DNA from: Planctomycetota bacterium
GTDB taxonomy: Bacteria > Planctomycetota > J058
Direction: 5' to 3'
DNA length: 64,000 nt
Assembly: GCA_023954375.1 (NCBI GenBank)
Contig: JAMLIC010000001.1
Coordinates: 186,001-250,000, forward strand
A program made the position numbers and the translations under genes. This document shows, in pieces, positions 45,871 to 58,281 of the stretch (position 1 is the first letter of the stretch; the number at the start of each line of letters is the position of its first letter). The notes below the pieces were generated by a model that saw only the letters and a list, made by a program, of their open reading frames with translations, made no database searches and was not told where the DNA came from.

Positions 45871-47095
45871 GCTCACGGTCGAGGCCGGCCGCGACGTCGG
45901 GCGCCTGTTCGTCGTCCGCCTGGGGCAGAGCTTCACGATCGGCCGCGGCTCCGACGTGGCGATCACGATCGACGACGAGCGCGTCTCGCGCCGCCACGCG
46001 GCGGTCGAGCTCCGCCCGGAGGGGCTCTTCGTCACCGACCTGGGCAGCCGCAACGGCACGTTCATCCTCGGCCGCCCGGTCGGGGCTCACCAGCCGGTGC
46101 TCACCGCCCCCGGGGACGTGCTCGAACTCGGGGCCCATCGCCTCCGCCTCGACATCCAGGGGCTCGACGAGCGCAGCCGGCGCGAGCGGCAGCGCACGCA
46201 GCGCCTCGACGAGCCGCTCCTGCCCAAGGACGAGTTCGAGCTCCTGGGCGAGATCGGCCGCGGCGCCACCGGGCGGGTCTACGCGGCCCGCCAGCGCCTC
46301 CTCGACCGCCTGGTCGCGATCAAGGTGCTGCGCAGCGACCTCGGCGACGACGAGGAGGGCCACAAGCGCTTCCTGCGCGAGGCGCGCGTGTGCGTGAAGA
46401 TCGACAGCCCGTTCGTCGTGGAGGTCCACGACGTGCGCATGGTCTACGGGCGCGCCTGCCTGATCATGGAGCTGATCAACGGGCCGTCGGCGAAGGACCG
46501 CCTCTCGGCGGGCGCCCTGCCGATCCCGCAGGTCGTGCGCATCGGCCTCGACGTGGCCAAGGCGCTCGACGCCGCGCACCGCAAGGGCGTCGTCCACCGC
46601 GACATCAAGCCGGCGAACATCCTCCTCGTGCCGGACGGCCCGGCCAAGCTGAGCGACTTCGGGATCGCCAAGGAGCTCGACTCGGTCGAGTCGCTGACGG
46701 GCACCGGCGAGGGGCTGGGGACGCTCGCCTACGTCTCTCCCGAGCAGGCCACCGAGGCGCGCAGCGTGACGCCCAAGACGGACCTCTACGGCCTCGGCGC
46801 GACCCTCTACCACCTCGCCGCCGGGCGGCCGCCGTTCCTGCCCACGAGCGCCAAGGTCCTGCTCGAGATCATGGACCGGCCGCCGCCCCCGCTCTCGCTC
46901 TTCCGCCCCGACTGCCCGGCCGACCTCGCGGCGCTGATCCACCACATGCTCGAGAAGGACCCCGCGCGCCGCCCGGCCTCGGCCGCGGCCGTGGGCGAGC
47001 GCCTCCTCGACCTGCACCTGCGCTTCGCCCACCACCGCCAGAGCCCGACCGACCTCGGGCGGACGAGCGACCTCTCGGGCGTCAGCGGAGAGTGA
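45860..47095 (+). CDS. Ser/Thr kinase with N-terminal FHA domain
   Basis: A 411-residue soluble protein. The FHA domain (about 1-100) has the phosphothreonine-binding set FTIGRGSDVAI, RVSRRHAAVEL and DLGSRNGTFI. The kinase domain (about 125-390) has GEIGRGATGRVYAA, VAIKVL, HRDIKPAN, DFGI, GTLAYVSPEQA and TDLYGLGATLYHL. The FHA would recruit pThr partners, possibly the PTLVL motifs of the kinase at 30923-32770. There is no membrane helix. The start overlaps trmL, so it is co-transcribed. The 3' end overlaps the convergent GNAT gene by 14 nt. Confidence 0.92.
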   Translation: MHAELTVEAGRDVGRLFVVRLGQSFTIGRGSDVAITIDDERVSRRHAAVELRPEGLFVTDLGSRNGTFILGRPVGAHQPVLTAPGDVLELGAHRLRLDIQGLDERSRRERQRTQRLDEPLLPKDEFELLGEIGRGATGRVYAARQRLLDRLVAIKVLRSDLGDDEEGHKRFLREARVCVKIDSPFVVEVHDVRMVYGRACLIMELINGPSAKDRLSAGALPIPQVVRIGLDVAKALDAAHRKGVVHRDIKPANILLVPDGPAKLSDFGIAKELDSVESLTGTGEGLGTLAYVSPEQATEARSVTPKTDLYGLGATLYHLAAGRPPFLPTSAKVLLEIMDRPPPPLSLFRPDCPADLAALIHHMLEKDPARRPASAAAVGERLLDLHLRFAHHRQSPTDLGRTSDLSGVSGE

Positions 47096-47849
47096 CCGCG
47101 CTCCCCTCGAGGAAGGGGACGCCGTCGCCGAAGCCCACCTGTTCGTAGGCGCGCAGGGCCGCGGCGTTGCTCCGGGCCACGTTCAGGACGACCAGGTCGA
47201 CGCGCGCGAGCAGACGCCGGCACAGGGCCGCCGTGAGCCAGGTCCCGACGCCCTCCCCGCGCCGGTCCGGGTGGACGACGACGTCGCCGATCGCCGCGGC
47301 GCGCGTGCGGTCGGAGGCGACGTGCGTGCCCGCGGCGCCGACGAGGCGCGCGCCGTCCCAGGCGCCCAGGTAGGTCCCGCCGGCGAGGCGCGCGGGGTCG
47401 AACACGTTGGCCGGGTAGTGCGCGTAGAGCGCGCGCGCGGCGTCGGCGTCGCCGGGGGCGAGCGCGCGGAGCGCGAGGCCGGCGTCGGCGACGTCGCGGA
47501 GGGCGCCGCGGGCGAGGCCCAGGCGGACGGACGGGGTCAGCCGGCCCTCGACGAGCGGCGCGACGCCCGCCGCGTCGACCTCGCGCGCGTGCAGGTCGAA
47601 GCGCGCCGGCAGGCCGGCCGCGAGGAGGAGGTCGGCGCAGCCCGGGCCGAAGGTCATCGCCGTCGCCGCCCCCTCGCCCCAGGCGAACACGAGGAGGAGC
47701 GAGGCCTCGTCGTCGGAGACCAGCCAGCGCGTGCGGGGGAACCAGGCGTCGTCGAGGTCGCCCAGCGCGTAGCCGGCCCACACCGGCCCGCCGAGGGCCG
47801 GGTCTCTCAGGAGGCGCTCGAGGAGGTCGCGGTCGCGCGTCGCTCTCAC
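47082..47849 (-). CDS. GNAT family N-acetyltransferase
   Basis: A 255-residue protein. The C-terminal half is a GNAT domain with the acetyl-CoA pyrophosphate loop in GDVVVHPDRRGEGVGTWLTAALCRRLL (motif A) and LNVARSNAAALRAYEQVGF (motif B). The N-terminal half (LLERLLRDPALGGPVWAGYALGDLDDAWFPRTRWLV) resembles the extra domain of two-part GNAT proteins. The substrate is unknown. GTG 47849 is the first start with family character; no ribosome binding site is clear. Confidence 0.8.
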   Translation of the reverse strand: MRATRDRDLLERLLRDPALGGPVWAGYALGDLDDAWFPRTRWLVSDDEASLLLVFAWGEGAATAMTFGPGCADLLLAAGLPARFDLHAREVDAAGVAPLVEGRLTPSVRLGLARGALRDVADAGLALRALAPGDADAARALYAHYPANVFDPARLAGGTYLGAWDGARLVGAAGTHVASDRTRAAAIGDVVVHPDRRGEGVGTWLTAALCRRLLARVDLVVLNVARSNAAALRAYEQVGFGDGVPFLEGSAVTLR

Positions 47850-47896
47850 CGCGGCGACCGCATGAGTCGATCGATGACTTCCACGGTATGCCTCCT

Positions 47897-47998
47897 CATG
47901 GGACACGAAGGCAACGGAGGACGAACGGAGGCACGGAGAGGATGTAAGGACAAGGCCTCCGTGATCTTCGTGGAGCTTCGTTGCCTCCGTGTCCCATG
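47897..47998. repeat. Imperfect inverted-repeat element of atypical base composition
   Basis: The terminal 23 bases (47897-47919 against 47998-47976) pair with two mismatches, CATGGGACACG at both ends, around a 55-nt centre rich in GGAGG/CCTCC. It is visibly less G+C-rich than the rest of the window and resembles GGAGGCACGGAG-type intergenic repeats I recall from environmental genomes. Confidence 0.6.
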
Positions 47999-48045
47999 TG
48001 AGCCCACACGCTGGACGATCCCATCCGTTCAGGTCACGAACGCGG

Positions 48046-48693
48046 TCACTCCGGCAGCCGCCCCTGGTCTCGCATGAGGTCGCCCCAGCCGAGCCGCCCC
48101 GGGACGAGCGGCGGCACCGGCAGCCCGAAGAGCGGGGCAGCCACCTCGAGCAGCTCGAGGTACGCGTGGGCCGTGGCCCCGTAGAGGACGTGGCCGCCCG
48201 GGTAGAACACGGGCGACAGCGCCTCGCGCCCCTCGAGCGTGTAGGGCACGGCATCGATCGCCGGGCGCGAGAGCTCCTCGCGCAAGCTCACGTAGAGCAC
48301 CTCCTCGACCTCGCCCGGCGAGGGCGCGAGCGCCTGCTCCGGCGCGGCCGCCACCCAGGGCTCGAGGCGGAAGTCCGACGTGAACAGCGGGATCGACGAC
48401 AGGCGCCCCAGGACGGCCGCCCCCGTGAGGCCGAGCTCCTCCCGCGCCTCGCGCAGGGCCGTGTCGACGAGGTCGAGGTCCTGCGGCTCGGGCTTGCCGC
48501 CGGGGAACGACACCTCGCCGCCGTGCCGCAGGTGCCGGGGCCGCAGGGTCAGGATCGCCGCCGGCTCGGGCCGCCACACCAGCGGCACCAGGACCCCCGC
48601 GCGCAGGTGGTTCGTGCGGCCGGGCAATGCCGGGTACTCGATCGGCCGGTGCGCGGCGAGCGCCGCCCGCAGGGCCTCGGGGCCGAAGCTCAC
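48046..48693 (-). CDS. NUDIX hydrolase, CoA pyrophosphatase (NudL) type
   Basis: A 215-residue enzyme. The LRPRHLRHGGEVSFPGGKPEPQD stretch is the UPF0035 signature that distinguishes CoA diphosphatases, and it runs into the NUDIX box ending REAREELGL (catalytic Glu residues). It likely hydrolyses CoA or its derivatives to 3',5'-ADP and phosphopantetheine. The GTG overlaps the stop of the upstream BtpA-family gene, forming a two-gene operon. Confidence 0.88.
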   Translation of the reverse strand: MSFGPEALRAALAAHRPIEYPALPGRTNHLRAGVLVPLVWRPEPAAILTLRPRHLRHGGEVSFPGGKPEPQDLDLVDTALREAREELGLTGAAVLGRLSSIPLFTSDFRLEPWVAAAPEQALAPSPGEVEEVLYVSLREELSRPAIDAVPYTLEGREALSPVFYPGGHVLYGATAHAYLELLEVAAPLFGLPVPPLVPGRLGWGDLMRDQGRLPE

Positions 48694-49496
48694 GGCGGCG
48701 CTCCTGCGCCCCTGACGACGGCGTCGAGCGCCTGGCGCAGGGCGCGCACCCGCGCCGGGTCGACGGGCCGCCGCCAGTCGCCCTCCTCCTTGAGCCACGT
48801 GCCGACGATCACGCCCTGCGCGCGCGGCGCGAGCGCGGGCGCGTCGTCGTCGGTCACGCCCGAGCCGACGACGACCGGCAGGCCGGCCAGCTTCGCCGCC
48901 TCGAGGTCGGCCGGCGCCGTGGCGGCGCCCGTGCGCGCGCCCGTGACGACCAGCGCGTCGGCGCCGCAGAAGGCTGCCCCTCTCGCGGCCTCGCCCAGGT
49001 CGAGGTCGGCCGTGACGGCGTGCGCGGCGTGCTTCTTCTTCACGTCGGCCCACACCTGCACGTCGGCGCCGAGCGCCCGCCGCGCGCGCAGGAGGTCGCC
49101 CGCGCAGGCGTCGAGCCAGCCCTCGTCGGCCACGTGCGCGTAGGCGAACGCCTCGACGCGGACGAACGACGCGCCCGCGGCGACGGCCACCCCCAGCGCC
49201 TCGCGGTTGGCGGCGGCGAGGAGCTGCACGCCCACCGGCCGGCCAAGCTCGGCCACGGCGCTCACGCACAGGGCCGCCGCGGCGACGGTCTCGGGCTCGA
49301 CGCGCCCGCGCAGGAACGGCAGGTCGCCCATGTTCTCGACGAGCAGCGCGTCGCAGCCGCCCTCGACGAGCGCCCGCGCGTCCCTCCGGGCGGCCTCGAG
49401 CACCGGGCCCATGGCCCCGCCCCAGCCCGGGCTGCCGGGGAGCGGCGGCAGGTGGACCATGCCGATCAGCGCGCAGCGGTCGGGGGCGAGGCGCAT
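48690..49496 (-). CDS. BtpA/SgcQ family TIM-barrel protein
   Basis: A 268-residue protein. IGMVHLPPLPGSPGW at the N-terminus, DALLVENMGDLPF, VQVWADVKKKHAAHAVTADLDL and ALVVTGARTGAATAPADL are the conserved blocks of the BtpA family, linked to photosystem I biogenesis in cyanobacteria and to sugar metabolism (SgcQ) in enterics. Here the role is unknown. ATG 49496 lies 8 nt behind a -10 element. It shares a short divergent promoter region with the gene at 49537. Confidence 0.88.
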   Translation of the reverse strand: MRLAPDRCALIGMVHLPPLPGSPGWGGAMGPVLEAARRDARALVEGGCDALLVENMGDLPFLRGRVEPETVAAAALCVSAVAELGRPVGVQLLAAANREALGVAVAAGASFVRVEAFAYAHVADEGWLDACAGDLLRARRALGADVQVWADVKKKHAAHAVTADLDLGEAARGAAFCGADALVVTGARTGAATAPADLEAAKLAGLPVVVGSGVTDDDAPALAPRAQGVIVGTWLKEEGDWRRPVDPARVRALRQALDAVVRGAGAPP

Positions 49497-49504
49497 GGGG
49501 GAGC

Positions 49505-49510
49505 ACGATA
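49505..49510 (-). promoter_or_regulatory. -10 element TATCGT of the btpA-like/NUDIX operon, leaderless
   Basis: On the minus strand TATCGT ends 8 nt before the BtpA-family ATG. Confidence 0.5.
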
Positions 49511-49523
49511 CCTGCCGGCGGGC

Positions 49524-49529
49524 TACGCT
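49524..49529 (+). promoter_or_regulatory. -10 element TACGCT of the 49537 gene, leaderless
   Basis: TACGCT ends 7 nt before ATG 49537. Together with 49505-49510 it makes back-to-back -10 elements only 13 nt apart, so the two promoters must overlap and may exclude each other. Confidence 0.5.
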
Positions 49530-49536
49530 CCGGGTC

Positions 49537-50844
49537 ATGAGCGACGACGCGCTCCGGCAGGCCGAGCGGGCCGTGGCCCGATCGCCGGACGACCCGGCGC
49601 TGCGGGCGGCGCTCGGCCGCGCGCTCCTGCGCGCCGGCGAGCGGCGGCGGGCGTTCTTCTCCCTGGCCCGCGCCGCGCGCGAGGGCGACGCGGACGCGCG
49701 GGCGGAGGTCGCGGGGTGGTCGCCGTGGGACGGCGCGACGGGGCGGGCCCCGCGCGGGGTGCCGCGCACGCTGGCGGGTCCGCCACGCCGACTCGACCTG
49801 GTCCTCTCGTCAGGCGCTCAGGTCCATCCGAGGCTCGTCTGCGTCACCGACACGCGTGTGGTCCTCGGCACGACCGAGGGGCTCGCCGCCGTGGACCTCG
49901 GGCGGCTCGAGCCCGCCTGGCGTCGTGCCGGGTTCGGCGCGTGGGCCCAGCAGGTGGGGGAGGACGTGCTCCTGGAGGAGGGCGGCGCGCTGGTCCTGCT
50001 GGAGCCGGCCGCGGGGGAGGTGGTCGCGCGTTCGGAGGCCTCCGTCGGCAGGTCCGTCCCCCTCATCGCCCGCGGCGACCGGGCCCTCCGGCTCCCATTG
50101 GACACGGGCACCGGCCCGACGAGGCTGCTGGTCGACCTGGGCCCGGCGTGCTTCGGGCGGCCGGTCGGCGCCTGGGACACCGTTGCCGTGCGCGAGCGAG
50201 CGCGCCCCCCGAGCTGGCTCTCGACATGGGACCTGCTGGTCGAGCTGGACGGGCCGGACCTGCGCCTCCTCTCCATGCACGACGCCGCGCCCGCGTCCAG
50301 CCGGACGCTCGACCCGCGCCACCAGTGGAGGCTCGTGGCCGCTGACGACCGCGGCGTGGTCCTCTCCAGCGAGACCCGCCTCGGCGGCCACCAGGAGCTC
50401 CACGAGGTCTCGCTGCCGGACCTCGCTCCGCGCTGGTCCACGTCCTTCTGCGCCTTCCTTCCCGGCGCGGCGCTCACCGCCGACGCCCTGGCGCTCTTCG
50501 GCAAGGTCACCGACAAGCAGAAGACCCGCCTCGCCGTGTTCGAGCGCACCGACGGAGCGCCGAGGTGGCATCGGCTCGGCCTGGCGACGCCGTATCCGAC
50601 CGCGTCGCTCGTCGCCGACGAGCGGACGCTCGTGACCGCCGTGCTCGACCCGGCGATGGCCCTGCAGGTGACGGCCTTCGGTCTCGCCAGGAAGGCGAAG
50701 CCCCTCTACCACCACCAGGTCGACCTCAAGGACCTCGAGGCGCCGGGCGCGCTCACGCTCCGCGTCGCGGCGGTCGCCCTCGGCGAGCGCCTGCTCGTCG
50801 TCGTCTCCGCCAACCACCGCGCCACGTTGCTCCTGTTCGACTGA
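49537..50844 (+). CDS. Cytoplasmic TPR/beta-propeller-like protein, unknown function
   Basis: A 435-residue protein without a signal peptide. The N-terminal 60 residues form one TPR-like pair (DDPALRAALGRALLRAGERRRAFFSLARAAREG). The remainder consists of repeating beta strands of the PQQ/WD type (VCVTDTRVVLGTTEGLAAVDLGRLEPAWR, LEEGGALVLLEPAAGEVVAR, VLSSETRLGGHQELHEVSLPDLAPRW). That pattern suggests a beta-propeller. No catalytic motif is recognised. Confidence 0.65.
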   Translation: MSDDALRQAERAVARSPDDPALRAALGRALLRAGERRRAFFSLARAAREGDADARAEVAGWSPWDGATGRAPRGVPRTLAGPPRRLDLVLSSGAQVHPRLVCVTDTRVVLGTTEGLAAVDLGRLEPAWRRAGFGAWAQQVGEDVLLEEGGALVLLEPAAGEVVARSEASVGRSVPLIARGDRALRLPLDTGTGPTRLLVDLGPACFGRPVGAWDTVAVRERARPPSWLSTWDLLVELDGPDLRLLSMHDAAPASSRTLDPRHQWRLVAADDRGVVLSSETRLGGHQELHEVSLPDLAPRWSTSFCAFLPGAALTADALALFGKVTDKQKTRLAVFERTDGAPRWHRLGLATPYPTASLVADERTLVTAVLDPAMALQVTAFGLARKAKPLYHHQVDLKDLEAPGALTLRVAAVALGERLLVVVSANHRATLLLFD

Positions 50845-50859
50845 CCCGGGAGGCCTGCC

Positions 50860-52023
50860 GTGGGCTCGATCACCGACGACCTCTGCCAGGCGTTCCTCGA
50901 CGACGGCCACGCGCTCTTCCGCGGCGCCTGCGCCCGCTTCGCCCGCGAGGAGATCGCGCCGCACGCGCTCGCGTGGGAGGAGGCCGAGGCCTTCGACCCG
51001 GCGCTCTACCGCAAGGCGGGCGAGGCCGGGCTCCTCGGGCCGGCCTTGCCGGCCGAGGTCGGCGGCGGCGGCGGCGACGTGTTCCACGTCCTCGTCTCGA
51101 CCGAGGCGCTCATGCGCTCGGGCTGCACGGGGGCCGTCGTCGGCCTGGGCTCGCTCGAGATCGCCGTGCCGCCGATCCTGGTCCTCGGGACCGACGAGCA
51201 GCGCCGCCGGCTCGTGCCGCCCGTGCTCCGCGGCGAGCGGGTCGCCGCGCTCGCGATCACCGAGCCCGGCGCCGGCAGCGACGTGGCCGGCGTGCGGCTC
51301 ACGGCCGAGCGGCGCGGCGACCACTACGTGCTCAACGGCGAGAAGCGCTTCGTCACCAGCGGCGTGCGCGCCGACCTCGTCGTGACGCTCGCCCGCACCG
51401 GCCCCGACCCGCACGGCGGGCTGACCTTCTTCGCCGTCGAGCGGCCGCTCGACGGCCTCACGGTCTCGCGCGCGCTCAAGAAGACGGGCTGGCGGGCGTC
51501 GGACACGGCCGAGCTGCGCTTCGAGGACGTGCGGGTGCCGGTCGAGGCGCGCCTGGGCGACGAGGGCAGCGGGTTCGTGTGCCTGATGAAGACCTTCCAG
51601 CACGAGCGGCTGTACCTCGCCGCGCAGGGCTACGCGATCGCCGAGGTGTGCCTGGAGGAGGCGGTCGCCTACGCCCGGCAGCGCGAGGCCTTCGGCCGGC
51701 CGATCGCGCGCATGCAGGCCGTGCGCCACAAGCTGGCCGACATGGCGGCGAAGGTCCTCGCCGCCAAGGCGCTCACCTACCAGGTGGCCGCGCGCCTGCG
51801 CGCGGGGACGAGCCGCCCGGCCGAGGTGGCCGCCGCCAAGAACGTCGCCGCCGACGCCGCGCGCGACGTGAGCTGGGAGGCCGTGCAGGTCTTCGGCGGC
51901 ATGGGCTACATGCGCGAGACGCTCGTCGAGCGGCTGTCGCGCGACGCGCGCCTGCTGGCGATCGGCGGCGGGACGAGCGAGGTCATGCGCGAGCTCGTCG
52001 CCCGCGAGCTGCTCGCCGACTAA
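50860..52023 (+). CDS. Acyl-CoA dehydrogenase
   Basis: A 387-residue flavoenzyme of beta-oxidation or related acyl-CoA metabolism. ALAITEPGAGSDVAGVRLTAERRGDHYVLNGEKRFVTSG is the FAD/substrate signature of the family. A second signature near the C-terminus is QVFGGMGYMRE, with the RDARLLAIGGGTSEVMREL ending. Chain-length specificity cannot be read. GTG 50860 with GGGAGG upstream. A new -10 element for the peroxiredoxin gene begins inside its stop codon. Confidence 0.94.
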   Translation: MGSITDDLCQAFLDDGHALFRGACARFAREEIAPHALAWEEAEAFDPALYRKAGEAGLLGPALPAEVGGGGGDVFHVLVSTEALMRSGCTGAVVGLGSLEIAVPPILVLGTDEQRRRLVPPVLRGERVAALAITEPGAGSDVAGVRLTAERRGDHYVLNGEKRFVTSGVRADLVVTLARTGPDPHGGLTFFAVERPLDGLTVSRALKKTGWRASDTAELRFEDVRVPVEARLGDEGSGFVCLMKTFQHERLYLAAQGYAIAEVCLEEAVAYARQREAFGRPIARMQAVRHKLADMAAKVLAAKALTYQVAARLRAGTSRPAEVAAAKNVAADAARDVSWEAVQVFGGMGYMRETLVERLSRDARLLAIGGGTSEVMRELVARELLAD

Positions 52024-52026
52024 GAT
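52021..52026 (+). promoter_or_regulatory. -10 element TAAGAT of the selenoprotein bcp gene
   Basis: TAAGAT overlaps the TAA stop of the acyl-CoA dehydrogenase gene and ends 22 nt before ATG 52049. The leader holds GGAAGGAGGA, the best Shine-Dalgarno sequence in the window. Confidence 0.5.
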
Positions 52027-52048
52027 CTCCGCGCAGGAAGGAGGACCC

Positions 52049-52489
52049 ATGCTGAAGCCAGGCGACCCGGCCCCGCCGTTCCGCGTCAAGGACCACACCG
52101 GCCGCGAGGTCTCGCTCGACGAGCACCGCGGCAAGCGCGTCGTGCTCTGGTTCTATCCCAAGGCCGACACCCCCGGGTGAACGCGGGAGGGTTGCGGGTT
52201 CCGCGACCTCCAGGCCGAGTTCGAGCAGAAGAACGCCGCGATCCTGGGCGTCTCCTACGACACGCCCGAGGAGAACGCCGCGTTCGCGCAGAAGTACCGC
52301 ATCACGTACCCGCTCCTGTGCGACACCGACAAGGCGGTCGCCCAGGCCTACGGCGCCTTCGACCCGGCCGAGCCGGGCTACCCCCGCCGCAACACCTACG
52401 TGATCGGCCCGGACGGGAAGGTCGAGCGGGCGCTCGAGGGGGTGAACCCCAAGACCCACCCCCGCGACCTCCTGGACGCGCTGACCTGA
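52049..52489 (+). CDS. bcp: BCP-type peroxiredoxin, probable selenoprotein (Sec44)
   Basis: A 146-residue peroxiredoxin if the in-frame TGA at 52178-52180 is read as selenocysteine. The frame is open on both sides of it and encodes a complete BCP protein: MLKPGDPAPPFRVKDHTG, WFYPKADTPG, then U44-T-R-E-G-C49-GFRDL, GVSYDTPEEN and RNTYVIGPDGKV. Every BCP homologue has the peroxidatic Cys at the TGA position; C49 is the usual resolving Cys of the E. coli-like subgroup. A candidate SECIS hairpin starts 9 nt after the TGA. The alternative is a TGC to TGA nonsense mutation or sequence error, but a random stop landing exactly on the catalytic Cys with a matching hairpin is unlikely. It would reduce hydrogen peroxide and lipid hydroperoxides. 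Confidence 0.85.
52178..52209 (+). promoter_or_regulatory. UGA codon plus candidate bacterial SECIS element
   Basis: After UGA (52178-52180) and an 8-nt spacer, GGGTTGCGG (52189-52197) pairs with CCGCGACCT (52201-52209) in nine pairs (two G-U) around the loop GTT. The apical loop begins 17 nt after UGA with G, U. Known bSECIS elements have the loop about 16-37 nt downstream, with G among its first bases. Confidence 0.7.
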
Positions 52490-52503
52490 ACGAACGCCGG
52501 ACG

Positions 52504-53493
52504 CTACCGGTACCCGTCGTCGGGCCGCCGCGGCGGCCGCTGCGGCTTGGGCGGCGGCCCCTTGCGCGGGGGCGGCTGGCGCGGCGGCCCTCCGCGGCCG
52601 GAGCCGGGCGGCGGGCCGGGCCGACGGGCGGGCGCCGCCGGCGCGCCCCCGCCGACCTCGGCGAGGAGGTCCCCGAGCGACTGCGTGATCGCCTGCGGCG
52701 TCGCGTCCGCCCGCGGGTAGAAGACGAAGCGCCCCTCCTGCAGGCGCAGGACGGCGCGGATCGCGTCCGCGCCGGTCTGCTCGTCGTTCCACCCGGCGGC
52801 GATCGCCACGCCGGAGATCAACGACACGTAGCCGCGGTCCTCGCCGCGCTGCACCGAGAGCGTCCCCGACTCGCGCAGGCGCTCGAGCTGACCCAGCAGC
52901 CACGGCGGCGGGACGAGCTTCACCTCGCCCGCCAGCCGCCGCGTCGAGATCATCGTCGCGCCCAGCCGGTCGACGTGGATCTGCTTGCGCAGCTCGTCGT
53001 TGGCGCTGAGCACGCGCAGCGTGGCCGTGAACGGCCCGATCGCCACCTCGTCGCCGTCCTCGAGGACCTTGCGCACGACGGGAACGCCGTTGACGGTGAT
53101 CCCGTTCTTCGACTCGAGGTCGACGAGCTCCGGCGTCGGCGGGTCGACGCCGGCCCAGTGGACGCGCGCGTGGCGGCGCGAGACGGTCTTCGAGTCGATC
53201 TTGAGGTCGCAGTTGTCGCCCCGGCCGAAGGTGAACACCTCGCCGGGCTGGAGCACGATCAGGCTGCCGTTCACCGGCACGAAGGCGTAGACGATCGCGA
53301 AGTCGCCGGCGTAGACGATCTGGTCCTGCCGCGGCCGCCCCTCCTCCTTCGTCTCGACCTGCTTCGCCGCCCCGCGCTGGCGCAGGTCGCCCACGTGCAC
53401 GGCCGGGTCGTCGCCGCCGAGCAGCGCGCCGCACAGGGCGCAGTGCGTCGCGCCCGGGGGGTTCTTGTGGTAACCGCAGCCCTTGCACTTCAT
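52504..53493 (-). CDS. Zinc-ribbon / FHA / DUF4388 signalling protein
   Basis: A 329-residue protein. The N-terminal zinc ribbon is CKGCGYHKNPPGATHCALCG. The FHA domain (about 75-165) has FTFGRGDNCDLKI, TVSRRHARVHW and DLESKNGITVNG. DUF4388 follows (about 185-270; LAGEVKLVPPPWLLGQLERLRESGTLSVQRGED...GRFVFYP), a PatA-like module common in myxobacterial and planctomycete regulators. The C-terminus is Pro/Arg-rich. ATG 53493 has GGTGA upstream and a TAAGAT -10 about 40 nt upstream. It probably reads phosphothreonine marks laid by the local kinases. Confidence 0.88.
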   Translation of the reverse strand: MKCKGCGYHKNPPGATHCALCGALLGGDDPAVHVGDLRQRGAAKQVETKEEGRPRQDQIVYAGDFAIVYAFVPVNGSLIVLQPGEVFTFGRGDNCDLKIDSKTVSRRHARVHWAGVDPPTPELVDLESKNGITVNGVPVVRKVLEDGDEVAIGPFTATLRVLSANDELRKQIHVDRLGATMISTRRLAGEVKLVPPPWLLGQLERLRESGTLSVQRGEDRGYVSLISGVAIAAGWNDEQTGADAIRAVLRLQEGRFVFYPRADATPQAITQSLGDLLAEVGGGAPAAPARRPGPPPGSGRGGPPRQPPPRKGPPPKPQRPPRRPDDGYR

Positions 53494-53533
53494 GAGTTCA
53501 CCGCGCCGAGCCCGCAGGCCCACGCGCGGCCGC

Positions 53534-53539
53534 ATCTTA
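53534..53539 (-). promoter_or_regulatory. -10 element TAAGAT of the FHA/DUF4388 gene
   Basis: On the minus strand TAAGAT lies 40 nt before ATG 53493, divergent from the kinase-TPR operon. Confidence 0.45.
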
Positions 53540-53618
53540 CGCGCCGGGTCCGACGAGGTCGACCCCGGCGCACTGCGCGAGCCCGTGTCATCCTCTCCCC
53601 GAAGGAGGACCGGGTCCC

Positions 53619-58280
<4,662 letters not shown>

Positions 58281-58281
<1 letters not shown>

